From Gammaproteobacteria bacterium (lineage in GTDB: Bacteria > Pseudomonadota > Gammaproteobacteria > Eutrophobiales > Eutrophobiaceae): DNA of 64,000 nucleotides. Location: assembly GCA_004297165.1 (NCBI GenBank), contig SCUJ01000011.1, positions 1 through 64,000 of the forward strand, given 5' to 3'. How positions within the stretch are numbered: position 1 is the first letter of the stretch; each line of letters opens with the position of its first letter. Below, piece by piece: positions 17,079 through 28,267 of the stretch. Made by a program: the position numbers and the translations under genes. The notes below the pieces were generated by a model. It was not told where the DNA came from and made no database searches. It saw only the letters and a program-made list of their open reading frames with translations.

Positions 17079-20000
17079 GCGCGGCCTCCATCACGGCTTC
17101 GTCCTCCGGGATGCCGGAAGCCTTCGCCCTCTTTATGGCCTCCAGCACCCGTTTGTAATCCTTTGGCATCACCTTGACGAACAGCCGCCTGTAGCGATCC
17201 CAGTCCGACAGGATCCGATCCGCGACCGTACTCCGGGTGTATACCTGATGCCGGGCGATCAACTCATGCACCGTCTCGAGATCCTCGTCTTCCTCCAATG
17301 CCTCGAGTTCGACCATGGATCGATTGCAACGCCCCCGGAACTCCGCCTTGTCATCCAGGACATAGGCAACCCCGCCGGACATCCCGGCCGCGAAGTTCCG
17401 GCCGGTCTTGCCGATGACCACGATCCGTCCTCCGGTCATGTATTCGCAACCATGATCGCCGACCCCTTCAACGACGGCCCGGGCGCCGCTGTTCCTGACC
17501 GCGAAGCGCTCGCCCGCAATGCCGCGGATATAGGCCTCGCCACTGGTCGCGCCATAGAGCAATACATTGCCGGCGATAATGTTCTCTTCCGCCGGAAAGG
17601 TCGCGGCTGCCGGCGGAAAAACAATTATCTTGCCGCCGGAGAGGCCCTTGCCGAGATAGTCGTTGGCGTCGCCCTCGACGGTCAAGGTAATGCCTTTGGG
17701 CAGGAAGGCCCCGAAGCTCATCCCGGCCGACCCCTGAAAACGAACCCGGATGGTGTCCTCAGGCAGACCCTCACCGCCGTGTCGGCGCGTGATCTCGTAT
17801 CCCAGTATGGCGCCCACCGAGCGATTGGTGTTCCTGATTGGCAGGATGAGTTCGACCGGGTCCCGGTTCTCGATGGCGTTCTTGCAGAGCGGCACGAGGG
17901 TGGTAACGTCCAGGGATTTTTCGAGCCCGTGTTCCTGCGCGCGGGTGCAGTAGACGCCCACGCCTTCCGCAGCCTTGGGCTTGTGCAGGATCATGCTGAA
18001 ATCGAGTCCGGTCGCCTTCCAGTGCGAGATGGCGCGGTTGACATCGAGGCGATCGACCTGGCCGATCATCTCCTCGATCTTCCGGTAACCCAATTGGGCC
18101 ATATATTCCCTGACTTCCTCCGCGAGGAACCGGAAATAACTCACGACATGATCCGCCTTGCCGCCGAATTTTGCGCGCAACCGCGGGTCCTGGGTCGCGA
18201 CGCCCACAGGGCAGGTGTTCAGGTGACAAACCCTCATCATGATGCAGCCGAGGACCACCAGCGGCGCGGTGGAGAACCCGAATTCCTCGGCCCCGAGCAG
18301 GGCCGCGATGATCACATCCCGGCCGGTCTTGAGCTGACCGTCCGTCTGCACGACGATCCGATCCCGCAGGCGATTCATGACCAGGACCTGTTGCGTCTCG
18401 GCGAGCCCCAGCTCCCAGGGCAGTCCCGCGTGCTTCAGGGAACTGATGGGCGAGGCGCCGGTGCCGCCGTCGTAACCGGAGATCAGGACAACATCGGAAT
18501 GCGCCTTGGCCACGCCCGCGGCGACGGTGCCGACCCCAATCTCGGAGACCAGCTTGACATGGACCCGCGCGCGTGGATTGGCGTTCTTCAGATCGTGGAT
18601 GAGTTGCGCGAGGTCCTCGATCGAATAAATATCGTGGTGTGGCGGCGGCGAGATGAGGCCGACGCCGGCGGTGGAATAGCGGACCTTGGCAATCCATGGA
18701 TAGACCTTCGTGCCCGGCAGTTGTCCGCCCTCGCCGGGCTTCGCACCCTGCGCCATTTTGATCTGGATGTCATCCGCATTCACCAGATATTCACTGGTGA
18801 CGCCAAAGCGTCCTGAGGCGACCTGCTTGATCGCGCTGCGGCGCGAGTCGCCATTCGGATCGGGCGCATATCGAGCCGGGTCCTCGCCGCCCTCGCCGGT
18901 ATTGGATTTACCGCCGATCCGGTTCATGGCGATAGCCAGCGTCTCGTGCGCCTCCTGACTGATCGAGCCGTAGGACATGGCGCCGGTGGCAAATCGCCGC
19001 ATTATCGACTCGATCGACTCCACCTCCTCCAACGGCGCGGGCGGGCGGTCGAACTTGAATTGGAATAATCCGCGCAATGTCGCCAGATGTTCGTTCTGTT
19101 CGTCCACCAGACGGCTGAATTCCTTGAACTGGCTGTAATCGTCGTTGCGGGTGGCGTGCTGAAGTTTCGCCACAGTGGCCGGGTTGAACAGGTGATATTC
19201 TCCGTCCCGACGCCACTGATACTCCCCGCCCCAGTCCAGATCCGGTTGCTTCACCTGGCGTTCAGGGAAGGCATTGCAATGCCGCAGCGCATTCTCGTGG
19301 GCGACGATATCCAGGCCGATGCCGCCGATCCGCGAGGTGGTCCAAGTGAAATAACGATCGACGAATTCCTTGTTTAGTCCGATTGCCTCGAAAACCTGCG
19401 CTCCGCGATAGGATTGGATGGTCGAGATGCCCATCTTCGACATGGTCTTGACCAGACCCTTGTTGAGCGCCTTGATATAAAGCTTCACGGCATCCGCAGC
19501 GACCATCTCCGGCAGTTGACCCTTGCCGATCATGTCCTCCAGCGTCTCGAAGGCAAGATAGGGGTTAACGGCCCCGATACCGAAACCTACCAGCAGCGCG
19601 AAGTGATGCACCTCGCGCGGCTCACCCGATTCCAGCAGCAGTCCGGCCTTGACGCGGGAACCATTGCGCACCATGTGATGATGCACCCCGGCGGTTGCGA
19701 GCAACGAAGGGATCGCCGCAAGCTCCGGCGTGATGCCGCGATCGGAAAGAATGATGAATGTGTAACCCTCGGCAACCGCGGCATCCACCGCCTGGCAGAC
19801 CAGATGCAGGGCTTGATCGAGGCCGGGACCGCCAGCGGCGACCGGATAGAGGATCGGCACGACCTTGGCCCGGTATCCGGGCAGATCGACCTGGCGTATC
19901 TTCGCCAGCTCTTCGTTGGTCAGGACCGGCGAGGAAATGCGGATCTGCCGGCAACTCTCCGGCACCGGTCGCAGCAGATTGCCTTCGGGACCGATGGTGC

Positions 20001-21639
20001 TCGACACCTGGGTGACCAGCTCCTCACGGATGCCGTCTAGCGGCGGATTGGTGACTTGGGCGAAGAGTTGCTTGAAATAATCGAACAGCAGCCGGGGGCG
20101 ATTGGAGAGCACGGCCAGCGCCGCATCGGTGCCCATCGAACCGATGGGTTCTTCGCCGTTAAGCGCCATCGGGGCCATCACGATCCGCAGGTCTTCATGG
20201 GTATAACCGAAGGCCAACTGTTTCTTCAACAAGGTTTCAGGATCCGGCGTGGGGATCTTGACGGAGGGCGGCAGATTCTCCAGTGGCAGGAGATTCTCCG
20301 TTAACCATTTCCGGTAGGGATGTTCCCTGGTAAAGGTTCGCTTGAGTTCCTCGTCATCGATGATCCGGCCCTGGCGCGTATCCACCAGGAAGATCCGGCC
20401 GGGATGCAGTCTTTCCTTGATCAGGATATTTTCCGGCGGGATGTTCAGGACGCCGACCTCGGAGGCCATGATCACCATATCGTCCTTGGTCACGTAATAG
20501 CGGGACGGCCGCAGACCGTTGCGATCCAACACCGCGCCGATGACTTCTCCGTCCATGAAGGCGATCGAGGCCGGTCCGTCCCACGGCTCCATCAGACAGG
20601 AGTGGTATTCATAAAAGGCCCGGCGATCGTCATCCATGGCCTCATGTCCGCTCCAGGCCTCCGGAATCATCATCAGGACGGCGAGCGGCAGCGGCCTCCC
20701 CGTCATGTAGAGGAACTCCATGACATTATCGAACGTGGAGGAATCGCTGCCGCCTTCCATGATGACCGGGAAGAGCTTCTTCAGGTCCTCGCCGAAGAGT
20801 TCCGATTTGCACAACGCCTCGCGCGCCCGCATCCAGTTGATGTTGCCCCGCAAGGTGTTGATCTCGCCGTTGTGCGAGATATACCTGAAGGGATGCGCGA
20901 GCGGCCAGGATGGAAAGGTGTTGGTCGAGAAGCGTTGATGAACCAGCGCCATCGCCGATTCGACATCCGGGTCGGTGATGTCCGGAAACATCGTCTCGAG
21001 TTGGGTGCCGGTCAACATGCCCTTGTAGCCGAAGGTGCGACAGGACAAGGTCGGCACATAGAACAGGGCGCCTTCCGTCAGTCCCGCATCCCGGATGCCC
21101 TTTTCCACGCGCTTGCGGATGATGTAGAGCTTGCGGTCGAAGGCGGCGACATCCTCAACATCATCGCCGCGGCGGATAAAAATCTGTGCGAAGGCTGGTT
21201 CGCCCGCCTTCGCCGTCGGCCCGATGGGCGAGTCGTCCACCGGCACATCCCGCCAACCCAGGACCGTCTGCCTCTCGTCGGCCACTATCTGTTCGAAGAG
21301 ACGGCGACACTGCGACGCCTGCTCCGGATCCCGCGGCAGAAACACGAGCCCGGATCCGTATTGTTGCGGATCCTCCGGCAGGGGAATATCCAGTTCCGCG
21401 CAGACCCGGCGGAAGAACTTGTGCGGCTTTTGCAGCAGGATGCCCACGCCATCGCCGGTATTGACCTCCGCTCCGCAGGCACCGCGGTGCAGGAGATTCT
21501 TCAGCACGGTCATCGCGTTATCCACGATCTGATGCGATTTCCGCCCCTTCATGTCCACGACGAAACCCACCCCGCAGGCATCGTGCTCATGCGCGGGGTC
21601 GTAGAGTCCTTCAGCGGGGTGGCCGAGTAACATGTTCAT
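17071..21639 (-). CDS. gltB: Glutamate synthase large subunit
   Basis: GltB makes two glutamates from glutamine and 2-oxoglutarate. The 1522-residue chain has a short propeptide followed by Cys22 ('[12 protein letters not shown]'), the Ntn amidotransferase nucleophile. A central domain and the FMN-binding synthase domain follow ('[12 protein letters not shown]', '[12 protein letters not shown]'). The 3Fe-4S cysteines are in '[18 protein letters not shown]', and the C-terminal glycine-rich beta-helix ('[11 protein letters not shown]' onward) is complete. It is the first gene of gltB-gltD with the aminotransferase downstream. A promoter candidate lies about 145 bases upstream. Confidence 0.98.
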   Translation of the reverse strand: MNMLLGHPAEGLYDPAHEHDACGVGFVVDMKGRKSHQIVDNAMTVLKNLLHRGACGAEVNTGDGVGILLQKPHKFFRRVCAELDIPLPEDPQQYGSGLVFLPRDPEQASQCRRLFEQIVADERQTVLGWRDVPVDDSPIGPTAKAGEPAFAQIFIRRGDDVEDVAAFDRKLYIIRKRVEKGIRDAGLTEGALFYVPTLSCRTFGYKGMLTGTQLETMFPDITDPDVESAMALVHQRFSTNTFPSWPLAHPFRYISHNGEINTLRGNINWMRAREALCKSELFGEDLKKLFPVIMEGGSDSSTFDNVMEFLYMTGRPLPLAVLMMIPEAWSGHEAMDDDRRAFYEYHSCLMEPWDGPASIAFMDGEVIGAVLDRNGLRPSRYYVTKDDMVIMASEVGVLNIPPENILIKERLHPGRIFLVDTRQGRIIDDEELKRTFTREHPYRKWLTENLLPLENLPPSVKIPTPDPETLLKKQLAFGYTHEDLRIVMAPMALNGEEPIGSMGTDAALAVLSNRPRLLFDYFKQLFAQVTNPPLDGIREELVTQVSSTIGPEGNLLRPVPESCRQIRISSPVLTNEELAKIRQVDLPGYRAKVVPILYPVAAGGPGLDQALHLVCQAVDAAVAEGYTFIILSDRGITPELAAIPSLLATAGVHHHMVRNGSRVKAGLLLESGEPREVHHFALLVGFGIGAVNPYLAFETLEDMIGKGQLPEMVAADAVKLYIKALNKGLVKTMSKMGISTIQSYRGAQVFEAIGLNKEFVDRYFTWTTSRIGGIGLDIVAHENALRHCNAFPERQVKQPDLDWGGEYQWRRDGEYHLFNPATVAKLQHATRNDDYSQFKEFSRLVDEQNEHLATLRGLFQFKFDRPPAPLEEVESIESIMRRFATGAMSYGSISQEAHETLAIAMNRIGGKSNTGEGGEDPARYAPDPNGDSRRSAIKQVASGRFGVTSEYLVNADDIQIKMAQGAKPGEGGQLPGTKVYPWIAKVRYSTAGVGLISPPPHHDIYSIEDLAQLIHDLKNANPRARVHVKLVSEIGVGTVAAGVAKAHSDVVLISGYDGGTGASPISSLKHAGLPWELGLAETQQVLVMNRLRDRIVVQTDGQLKTGRDVIIAALLGAEEFGFSTAPLVVLGCIMMRVCHLNTCPVGVATQDPRLRAKFGGKADHVVSYFRFLAEEVREYMAQLGYRKIEEMIGQVDRLDVNRAISHWKATGLDFSMILHKPKAAEGVGVYCTRAQEHGLEKSLDVTTLVPLCKNAIENRDPVELILPIRNTNRSVGAILGYEITRRHGGEGLPEDTIRVRFQGSAGMSFGAFLPKGITLTVEGDANDYLGKGLSGGKIIVFPPAAATFPAEENIIAGNVLLYGATSGEAYIRGIAGERFAVRNSGARAVVEGVGDHGCEYMTGGRIVVIGKTGRNFAAGMSGGVAYVLDDKAEFRGRCNRSMVELEALEEDEDLETVHELIARHQVYTRSTVADRILSDWDRYRRLFVKVMPKDYKRVLEAIKRAKASGIPEDEAVMEAAHG

Positions 21640-21781
21640 ATCGTGAAATCTTTCAAATTGGCTGCGCGGCGTGCGGCGCAGCGGATCGATGCAATTCAGG
21701 GCTTCAGATGAGAGGCGGCGCGCATTTCGTCAGACGGGATGATTTAGCGTCGCGCCATTTCGCTCATGCAAAAGGAGCAGG

Positions 21782-21810
21782 ATTATAATAAAGCAACCCG
21801 GAGAAGTCAC
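21782..21810 (-). promoter_or_regulatory. Candidate gltB promoter
   Basis: On the minus strand GTGACT and a perfect TATAAT are separated by 17 bases. The site lies in the 207-base gap between the damX-like gene and gltB, leaving a leader of about 135 bases before the gltB ATG. Confidence 0.45.
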
Positions 21811-21846
21811 GAATGGCAAGACCCAATTTGGCACGCAATCGTGGGG

Positions 21847-23220
21847 TTATTCGTTCACTGCGGATATGGCATCGCTCTCTGCCAATACCGCTGCCACGCT
21901 CCTCGGCCAGGGACTGTTTTTCCTGGCATATTCTGGCAATTTCGCAATCCCAGCCATGGCCGCCTCGCGATTGGCAAAAGATCCGGTCAACAAGAGATAC
22001 CAGGCGCGGTTGTCCCTCCTCGCCTTCACCAGGGACAGATTCCCGGTCAGGGCCGGTTCGAATTCCAGAAACCGCCTGATGGTATGCAATTCATGCGCGC
22101 CGATGAGCTGGATCACGTAGCTGTCCCCCGGCAGCGGCGCGAGCGATTCCTCGCCCAGCACGGCCGGAAATCCGGGTAATGCCTGCGTCTGTGTAACAGG
22201 CGTTCGCGGCGCCTCGGCGACTGCCGCGAACGTAGCTGTCTCTGGTGCTTGGGGCTGTACGGTTTGGGCAAGCGGGGCTTCAGTTGGCGCCCTCGCTGGA
22301 GGTGGAATCGATGCCAGGGGGCGTGGCTGGATGTGGACCGGGGCTATCCGTACTGTTTGATCCACTTCGGTCTTGTCTTTCCTTAAGCTTATGATCAACA
22401 AAAGTGCGATTACCATGATGGTAACAAACCCCGCTAGCACAAAGCGGCTGTGTAATCCTGGCAAAGTGATGCCGCGATCAACCATTGAAGTTCGAGTTTG
22501 CGGCGGCCGTACGGCCTGCCTTGTGAGTTTATTGATTCTGGCCGGCAAACCCCCTGAGACCACGGCAATATCGTCGCCCAGTTGCCGGTCGATCAAATCG
22601 CCAGGGAGACTGCAGGCCGCAAGTCGATATGCAATGTAAGCGCTGACCTCGGCCGGGACAAGAGGCTTAATCTGGACGAGATGAGTGACGCCCTGCGACG
22701 CGCCCGGCGCGCCGACGCAAGCCACCCGCTGTTCTATATCGCCATGCCCTGCAAGGATGATCCGGTAGTAGCTTTCCCGGTAGCGAATCTGCGCGAGCCG
22801 GAGCAGGACCTGCAACTGCGGCGCAAGCAACAGTTCGACATTATCCACGATAATCAGCGGTTGCAGGCCCTGTTCCTCCATTTGTTTCAGGTTCCTGACC
22901 AACCGATCGTCAAATTGCCCGTCGGACGGATGTTCGTTCAGGACCCCGGCGAGGATCGCATCGGGATCGGATGAAGGGGCGGCGGCGATCAGCCGTACGC
23001 TCCAGGGCCTGTCCGCGCGTGTGGCAAGGTAGCGGCACAAGGCGCTGACGCCGGAACCGCGCGGCCCCGTAATCAGTATCAGTTGCCGGCTGTTTTGCAA
23101 CAGATGCCGGATAACCTGGAGATTTTGTTGCAAGACTGGGGAAAGAAAATAAATGTCATCCAAAAATTCCGGAAACGGCTCATGCGTTGCGGTGACGCGG
23201 CCAAGTTCTGTCTTCTTCAC
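21847..23220 (-). CDS. damX: DamX-like AAA and SPOR-domain protein
   Basis: The 457-residue protein has an N-terminal AAA-like domain (about residues 20-225), one membrane span ('FVLAGFVTIMVIALLLIISL'), a proline-rich linker, and a C-terminal SPOR domain (about 375-450) that would bind denuded septal peptidoglycan. The P-loop reads 'GPRGSGVSAL', with Val where Walker A has Lys, so ATP hydrolysis is doubtful; Walker B 'PLIIVDNVELL' is present. I choose GTG at 23220, after an AGGGG site and just beyond the dgt stop, over the ORF-track start inside dgt. It ends the pil-aro-dgt series, the usual position of damX. Confidence 0.85.
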   Translation of the reverse strand: MKKTELGRVTATHEPFPEFLDDIYFLSPVLQQNLQVIRHLLQNSRQLILITGPRGSGVSALCRYLATRADRPWSVRLIAAAPSSDPDAILAGVLNEHPSDGQFDDRLVRNLKQMEEQGLQPLIIVDNVELLLAPQLQVLLRLAQIRYRESYYRIILAGHGDIEQRVACVGAPGASQGVTHLVQIKPLVPAEVSAYIAYRLAACSLPGDLIDRQLGDDIAVVSGGLPARINKLTRQAVRPPQTRTSMVDRGITLPGLHSRFVLAGFVTIMVIALLLIISLRKDKTEVDQTVRIAPVHIQPRPLASIPPPARAPTEAPLAQTVQPQAPETATFAAVAEAPRTPVTQTQALPGFPAVLGEESLAPLPGDSYVIQLIGAHELHTIRRFLEFEPALTGNLSLVKARRDNRAWYLLLTGSFANREAAMAGIAKLPEYARKNSPWPRSVAAVLAESDAISAVNE

Positions 23221-23233
23221 GGCGTCCCCTGCA

Positions 23234-24412
23234 TCAGAGATGGTTGATCGTGGCGTCGAGGAACCGCGCATGTCCATCGTGCGCGCCATAAAGACGCTCG
23301 TATTCCGCGATGGCGAACCGATCGGTCATGCCTGCGATATAGTCGGCGATCCGGCGTTGCAGGACATCCCGCCCATACCCCTGATCTCGTTCCGCATCTT
23401 GTTCGCGAAACCCTTCCGGCATTTGTTCAGGCGCGCTGCAATAGGCCCCAAACAGAGACCTGATGATGACCGCAGCCTTGCGCGTCATGTTTATCACATA
23501 CTCATGCCGATACAGATTTGCCCGTAAAAAACGTTTAAGCTCCAGTTGCATCTCACCCATATCGGGACTTAAAACCACCAGCGATTCCCCGGCGCCGCGC
23601 ACATCGTCGATGGTCCGCGGAGTATGCGCAGCTATTTTTACCAGGGTCGCGGAGATTAAATCCATGACCTGTCGATTGATCATTCCCCTGATTACTTCGT
23701 GTGTCAGACGCCGGGAAGTCAAACCTGGCCATTGCTTGACCGTCGCGTCGTGATGCGTCCGAAACAGCCGGCATTGCCGCAATTGCTCCACCGTAATCAA
23801 ACCGGAGCGCAGACCATCATCGACATCGTGGTTGTTATAGGCAATCTCATCGGCGAAATTGGCGACTTGCGCCTCCAATCCCGGTTGTGTCCCGTTCAGA
23901 AATCGCGCGCCGAGATCGCCTAGGGAGGCGGCGTCCATCCTTGAACAATGCTTGAGAATGCCTTCTCTCGTTTCGAAACAAAGATTAAGTCCCGGGAAAG
24001 CCGCGTATTTCTCTTCCAGCCGATCCACGACCCGCAAGGACTGCATGTTATGTTCAAACCCGCCATGATCCTTCATGCACTCGTTCAGGATATCCTGGCC
24101 CGCATGACCGAAGGGGGTATGGCCGAGGTCGTGCGCAAGACAGATCGCCTCGGTCAGGTCCTCATCGAGTTCCAACGCCCTGGCGATGGTCCTGCCAATC
24201 TGCGAAACCTCCAGCGAGTGCGTCAGACGCGTCCGGAACATGTCCCCTTCATGGTTTACGAACACCTGGGTCTTGTATTCCAGACGGCGGAATGCTGATG
24301 AATGAATAACGCGATCGCGATCCCGCTGGAATTCGCTACGCAGGAAAGGTCTTGTTTCGGGATACCGGCGGCCCCGGGAATTCTCCGTACTGGCGGCATA
24401 GGCGGCCGGCAT
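23234..24412 (-). CDS. dgt: dGTPase-like HD triphosphohydrolase
   Basis: The 392-residue protein is of the deoxyguanosinetriphosphate triphosphohydrolase-like (type 2) family, which cleaves dNTPs to nucleoside and triphosphate. The HD site is '[15 protein letters not shown]' (H), '[17 protein letters not shown]' (HD), and the late '[18 protein letters not shown]' (D). The N-terminal '[26 protein letters not shown]' is characteristic. It lies 5 bases after aroB and 13 bases before damX, in one transcript. The exact dNTP preference is unknown. Confidence 0.93.
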   Translation of the reverse strand: MPAAYAASTENSRGRRYPETRPFLRSEFQRDRDRVIHSSAFRRLEYKTQVFVNHEGDMFRTRLTHSLEVSQIGRTIARALELDEDLTEAICLAHDLGHTPFGHAGQDILNECMKDHGGFEHNMQSLRVVDRLEEKYAAFPGLNLCFETREGILKHCSRMDAASLGDLGARFLNGTQPGLEAQVANFADEIAYNNHDVDDGLRSGLITVEQLRQCRLFRTHHDATVKQWPGLTSRRLTHEVIRGMINRQVMDLISATLVKIAAHTPRTIDDVRGAGESLVVLSPDMGEMQLELKRFLRANLYRHEYVINMTRKAAVIIRSLFGAYCSAPEQMPEGFREQDAERDQGYGRDVLQRRIADYIAGMTDRFAIAEYERLYGAHDGHARFLDATINHL

Positions 24413-24417
24413 CTAAC

Positions 24418-25506
24418 TCAGCCTCCGGTGGCGCCGAATTCGCTCAAGGTCTCGGCCAGCAATTTTTCTTCGTACTGATCGGTAAGAAAAGCCGCGCCGA
24501 TCTCATGCAATAACACGAGAAACAGCCGGGCGCTTCTGGCCTTCTTGTCGATGGCCATGGTCGATCTGAGTGTTTCTGCCGCCAAGCCGGCCGGCAATAC
24601 CAATGGCAATCCGGCCCGCTCCTGGATCCGTTTCAGGCGCCCCATCGATTCCCGCGTGAGCCAGCCATGACGGCACGAGACATCGGCGGCCATCAGCATG
24701 CCGATCGCTACTGCTTCACCGTGCAGAAATTTAGTATATGCGGTTGCGGTCTCGATGGCGTGCCCGAAGGTATGACCGAAATTCAAGAGCGCCCTGACGT
24801 TTTGTTCTGTCTCATCCAGGGAGACGATTTCGGCCTTGTTGCGGCAGGATTGTTCAATGGCATGGGCGAGACAACCTTGATCCCTTGCCAGAAGTCCATC
24901 CAGGTTCTCTTCCAGCCAGGCGAAAAATGCCTGGTCGCGAATGATTCCGTATTTTATGACTTCGGCAAGGCCCGCACGGAGTTCCCGATCCGGGAGCGTC
25001 GCCAGCGTACGCGTATCCGCCAGCACGGCCACCGGTTGGTAGAATACGCCAATCATATTCTTACCCAAGGCATGGTTCACCGCCGTCTTGCCTCCCACCG
25101 AGGAATCCACCTGGGCAAGAAGCGTGGTCGGGACCTGGATATAATCGACGCCGCGTTGATAGCAGGCGGCCGCAAATCCCGTAATGTCGCCGATCACGCC
25201 GCCACCCAGCGCCACCAGGAGGCAATCCCGACTGAATCCCAACTCCAGAAGTCGGGTTATGACCGCATTGAGGGCGTCGAGTGTCTTGTACTTCTCACCA
25301 TCTTCGAGAGTCACACTCCCGATATTGCATCCGGACAGAGCTGTCATGACCTGGTCCAGGTACAAGGGGGCAACGGTCCTGTTGCTTACCACCATGACCT
25401 GTTTCCTGCGGCATATCCGCGCCCAAAGGTCTTTTACGCCAAGCAAGTCTTCGCCGATGAATAGGGGATAGCTGCGGTCCCCGAGACTGACCTGCATCTC
25501 TTTCAT
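24418..25506 (-). CDS. aroB: 3-dehydroquinate synthase
   Basis: AroB cyclises DAHP to 3-dehydroquinate, the second step of the shikimate pathway, using NAD and a divalent metal. 'GGGVIGDITGFAAACYQRGV' and 'PTTLLAQVDSSVGGKTAVNH' form the nucleotide and substrate site, and metal ligands include the histidines in 'LNFGHTFGHAIE'. The ATG at 25506 overlaps the aroK stop (ATGA) and gives 362 residues, the normal length; the longer ORF-track start is inside aroK and is rejected. Confidence 0.97.
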   Translation of the reverse strand: MKEMQVSLGDRSYPLFIGEDLLGVKDLWARICRRKQVMVVSNRTVAPLYLDQVMTALSGCNIGSVTLEDGEKYKTLDALNAVITRLLELGFSRDCLLVALGGGVIGDITGFAAACYQRGVDYIQVPTTLLAQVDSSVGGKTAVNHALGKNMIGVFYQPVAVLADTRTLATLPDRELRAGLAEVIKYGIIRDQAFFAWLEENLDGLLARDQGCLAHAIEQSCRNKAEIVSLDETEQNVRALLNFGHTFGHAIETATAYTKFLHGEAVAIGMLMAADVSCRHGWLTRESMGRLKRIQERAGLPLVLPAGLAAETLRSTMAIDKKARSARLFLVLLHEIGAAFLTDQYEEKLLAETLSEFGATGG

Positions 25507-26021
25507 AGGGCGTTTAACTTTCTGCATATCTTGTTGACGATTTGTTTTGCCGTCTGCTTGTCGGTAGTGACGACCCAATCGGCCAGTTCTTCGTAGATCG
25601 GTTCGCGTTTCGCAAGAATCTCACGGATCCGGCCCAATCTGTCGGACGTTTGCAGCAGTGGCCGGCGATTATCTTTCGCGGTCCTGCGCAGCAACTGATC
25701 CGGATTGGCCTTCAGGTAGATAACGCAACCCCGTTCCGAAAGATATTTCCTGCTGGTCTTGTCAAGGATTGCTCCACCACCCGTCGCCAGCACAATACCT
25801 TGCTGTCTGGTCAATTCCTCGATCACCCTGGATTCGCGCCGGCGGAAACCGTCCTCACCCTCAATCTCGAAGATCAGGTCAATCGCCGCGCCGGTTCGTT
25901 GCACGATGACGGTATCGGAATCTATAAACTTCCGGCCGGTACGTTCCGCGAGCAGTTTCCCGATTGTCGTCTTGCCGACCCCCATCGGGCCGGTCAGAAA
26001 TATGTTATCTGCCGTCTTCAT
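25503..26021 (-). CDS. aroK: Shikimate kinase
   Basis: AroK phosphorylates the 3-OH of shikimate. The 172-residue P-loop kinase has Walker A 'GPMGVGKTTIGKLL' at about residue 11, the shikimate-binding 'FIDSDTVI' and 'GFRRRES', and 'LATGGGAIL'. It is translationally coupled to aroB. A strong terminator-like hairpin lies between pilQ and aroK, so aroK probably depends on read-through or on its own promoter within 26022-26083. Confidence 0.97.
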   Translation of the reverse strand: MKTADNIFLTGPMGVGKTTIGKLLAERTGRKFIDSDTVIVQRTGAAIDLIFEIEGEDGFRRRESRVIEELTRQQGIVLATGGGAILDKTSRKYLSERGCVIYLKANPDQLLRRTAKDNRRPLLQTSDRLGRIREILAKREPIYEELADWVVTTDKQTAKQIVNKICRKLNAL

Positions 26022-26083
26022 CGCGATTACCGCACATCTTTATCGTTGAGCGAAATTATGCGGTTTAAATCCGAATCCTCATC

Positions 26084-26122
26084 AAAAAAAAAGATGCAGT
26101 CTGGTTAAGACTGCATCTTTTT
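26084..26122. terminator. Bidirectional intrinsic terminator between pilQ and aroK
   Basis: AAAGATGCAGTC (26090-26101), a 7-base loop, and GACTGCATCTTT (26109-26120) form a perfect 12-bp stem. A nine-A run on the left gives a long T-tract on the minus strand. It lies 20 bases after the pilQ stop and should end or reduce pil transcription before aroK. Confidence 0.85.
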
Positions 26123-26141
26123 ACTCTTGCGCGTCTGCCGG

Positions 26142-28256
26142 TCAGATCTTCAAATCGTCGCTGAGGATCCGGGGCGTAACGAAGATCAGCAGTTCATTCC
26201 GCGTATTCCTGATGCGGCTGTTTTTGAAGAGAAATCCAACGTAGGGCAGGTCCCCGAAGAAGGGTACGCGATCAGAATCGTTTCTGTCGACCTGGGTATA
26301 GACACCGCCGAGCACGACGGTTTCCCCATCGTTGACCAAGACCTGTGTTGTGACGTTCTTGGTGTTGATGATCGGAATGCCTGACTGAGTCGAAGCGCCT
26401 TGGGAATCCTGATTCACGGTCAGGTCGAGGATAATCCGGTCGTCAGGGGTTATCTGTGGCGTGACCTTGAGCGAGAGCACCGCCTTCTGGAAGGAGGTAG
26501 ATGTCGCTCCGCTCGAGGTTGCTTCTTGATAAGGAATCTGGACACCCGACTCGATAGTCGCAGTGGTCTTGTTAGCCGTAATGATCTTGGGGTTGGCGAT
26601 ATCCTCGCCTCGGCCTTCGGCCAGAAGCGCCGATAACTCGAGTTGCAGGAGGTATGAGCCTACCTTGCCCACCGCGAAACCTATGCCGCTGGTTCCAGCG
26701 ACAGGGAGATTGACCAGAAAATCGTCTGCGGTAGGCTCCAGATCGAATATGGCATCGCTACCCACAGTCGCCGTACCGTTATTAGTCATGGCATCGACGG
26801 AGCGCTTACTGTAACCGAATTGCACGCCGAGATCCCTCGAGAAGGACTCGTCTGCATTGACGATACGCGATTCGATCATTACCTGCCGGACGGGTATATC
26901 TAGTTTGGCAATCATGTTCCGGATGGCCTCCAGGCTCGTGGCGACATCCTGGATAATCAGCGTATTCGTCCTGTCATCGATAGTGACATTACCCCGGCCG
27001 GACAACAACTTACTTTCGCTACCCTGGATCAACGAGGCCAGATCGCTCGCCTTGGCATAGTTGATCTGGATGAAGTCGGTCCGTAGCGGCGATAATTCCG
27101 TGACCTGCTGTTGTGATTCCAGTTCCAGTTTTTCGCGCGCGGCGATTTCCTCTGTCGGAGCAACCAGCATGACATTCCCATCCTTGCGCACGGCCAATCC
27201 CTTGGCTTTCAGGATGATGTCCAGGACCTGATCCCAGGGTACATTCCGCAATCTCAAGGTAACGCTGCCGGACACGGTATCTGTAGCCACCAGATTGAAT
27301 CCGGTAAAGTCCGCGATCAATTGCAGTACGGCGCGGACCTCAATATTCTGGAAATTGAGCGATAACCGTTCCCCTGTATAACCGAATTTTTCCTTTTCCT
27401 GCGCCTGTTTTTCTTCCTGTGTCAGGGGCCTGACTTCAATTGTAAAGAGGTTGCCGGACTGATAGGCCATATGATCATATTGATCTGTTACGGTCGAAAT
27501 CAGCATCCGCGTTCCTCCGGCAACGCTGGAGGTATCGATCTCCTTCACCGGGGTCGCAAAATCGACAACATCAAGCCGTCGGTCAAGTTCTGCCGGCAAA
27601 TTGGTTGACATGAAATCCGCCACGATCTGGCCGGATTCCTGCCCCAGATTCACGCCCACAGATGGATCCGAAAGTGTGACGATAATTCGCCCTTCGCCGC
27701 CTTCGCCCCGGCGAAAATCGATTGCTTCGATCCTGCCGGCATCGCCGCCACTGGTTTCCCGCGCGCCAAGCGCAGGTTGCGCCGCGGCTGATGCGGCTGC
27801 GGGAGCCGCGCCCACGCCTGCCCCGAGAGTCATGAGTACCAGATTACCTTCGCTGGATATCTCATAAGAAACGGGGCGTACGAGGTTCACCACAACGCGT
27901 GTTCTTCCGCCGGCCTCGACCGCAGCTAGGCTGTGAGCCATGCCGATGCCTATACTTTGATTACGTTCCGCGAGATTCAACGATACACCAGGCAGATCCA
28001 CGGCAATCCTGGCCGGATTGTCGATGGTGAAATTAACGGGTTCGGACGACAGCGCCTCCGAAAATTTCAGGCTGATTTGAACCTTGTCTCCTGGCATCGA
28101 GGAATAACTGATATCGTCCAGGGTCACTGCTGCGTTCAGATTCGCACACGCCATCATACTGAAAGCAATCAGCGATAGTAGCCGACTATAGTTCATTACC
28201 GTTCTCCCGACGAATTGCTTGAACATTTCGGATCTCGTTAAAGTCATTTTACCCAC
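26142..28256 (-). CDS. pilQ: Type IV pilus secretin
   Basis: PilQ forms the outer-membrane channel through which the type IV pilus exits. The 704 residues begin with a cleavable signal ('MNYSRLLSLIAFSMMACANLNAA'; Met21 is a possible start). AMIN domains follow for peptidoglycan binding ('VTLDDISYSSMPGDKVQI' and a second copy at about 170-280), then a secretin/TonB short N-terminal domain ('LSLNFQNIEVRAVLQLIADF'), an N1 domain, and the secretin core with 'VPFFGDLPYVGFLFK' near the C-terminus. It is the last gene of pilMNOPQ. Confidence 0.97.
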   Translation of the reverse strand: MGKMTLTRSEMFKQFVGRTVMNYSRLLSLIAFSMMACANLNAAVTLDDISYSSMPGDKVQISLKFSEALSSEPVNFTIDNPARIAVDLPGVSLNLAERNQSIGIGMAHSLAAVEAGGRTRVVVNLVRPVSYEISSEGNLVLMTLGAGVGAAPAAASAAAQPALGARETSGGDAGRIEAIDFRRGEGGEGRIIVTLSDPSVGVNLGQESGQIVADFMSTNLPAELDRRLDVVDFATPVKEIDTSSVAGGTRMLISTVTDQYDHMAYQSGNLFTIEVRPLTQEEKQAQEKEKFGYTGERLSLNFQNIEVRAVLQLIADFTGFNLVATDTVSGSVTLRLRNVPWDQVLDIILKAKGLAVRKDGNVMLVAPTEEIAAREKLELESQQQVTELSPLRTDFIQINYAKASDLASLIQGSESKLLSGRGNVTIDDRTNTLIIQDVATSLEAIRNMIAKLDIPVRQVMIESRIVNADESFSRDLGVQFGYSKRSVDAMTNNGTATVGSDAIFDLEPTADDFLVNLPVAGTSGIGFAVGKVGSYLLQLELSALLAEGRGEDIANPKIITANKTTATIESGVQIPYQEATSSGATSTSFQKAVLSLKVTPQITPDDRIILDLTVNQDSQGASTQSGIPIINTKNVTTQVLVNDGETVVLGGVYTQVDRNDSDRVPFFGDLPYVGFLFKNSRIRNTRNELLIFVTPRILSDDLKI

Positions 28257-28267
28257 CCCGTAGTGTT

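Noticed and set aside
17038-18816. 592-codon plus-strand ORF
   Set aside because: Antisense to gltB, which is unmistakable in the other strand; composition typical of an antisense frame in GC-rich DNA.
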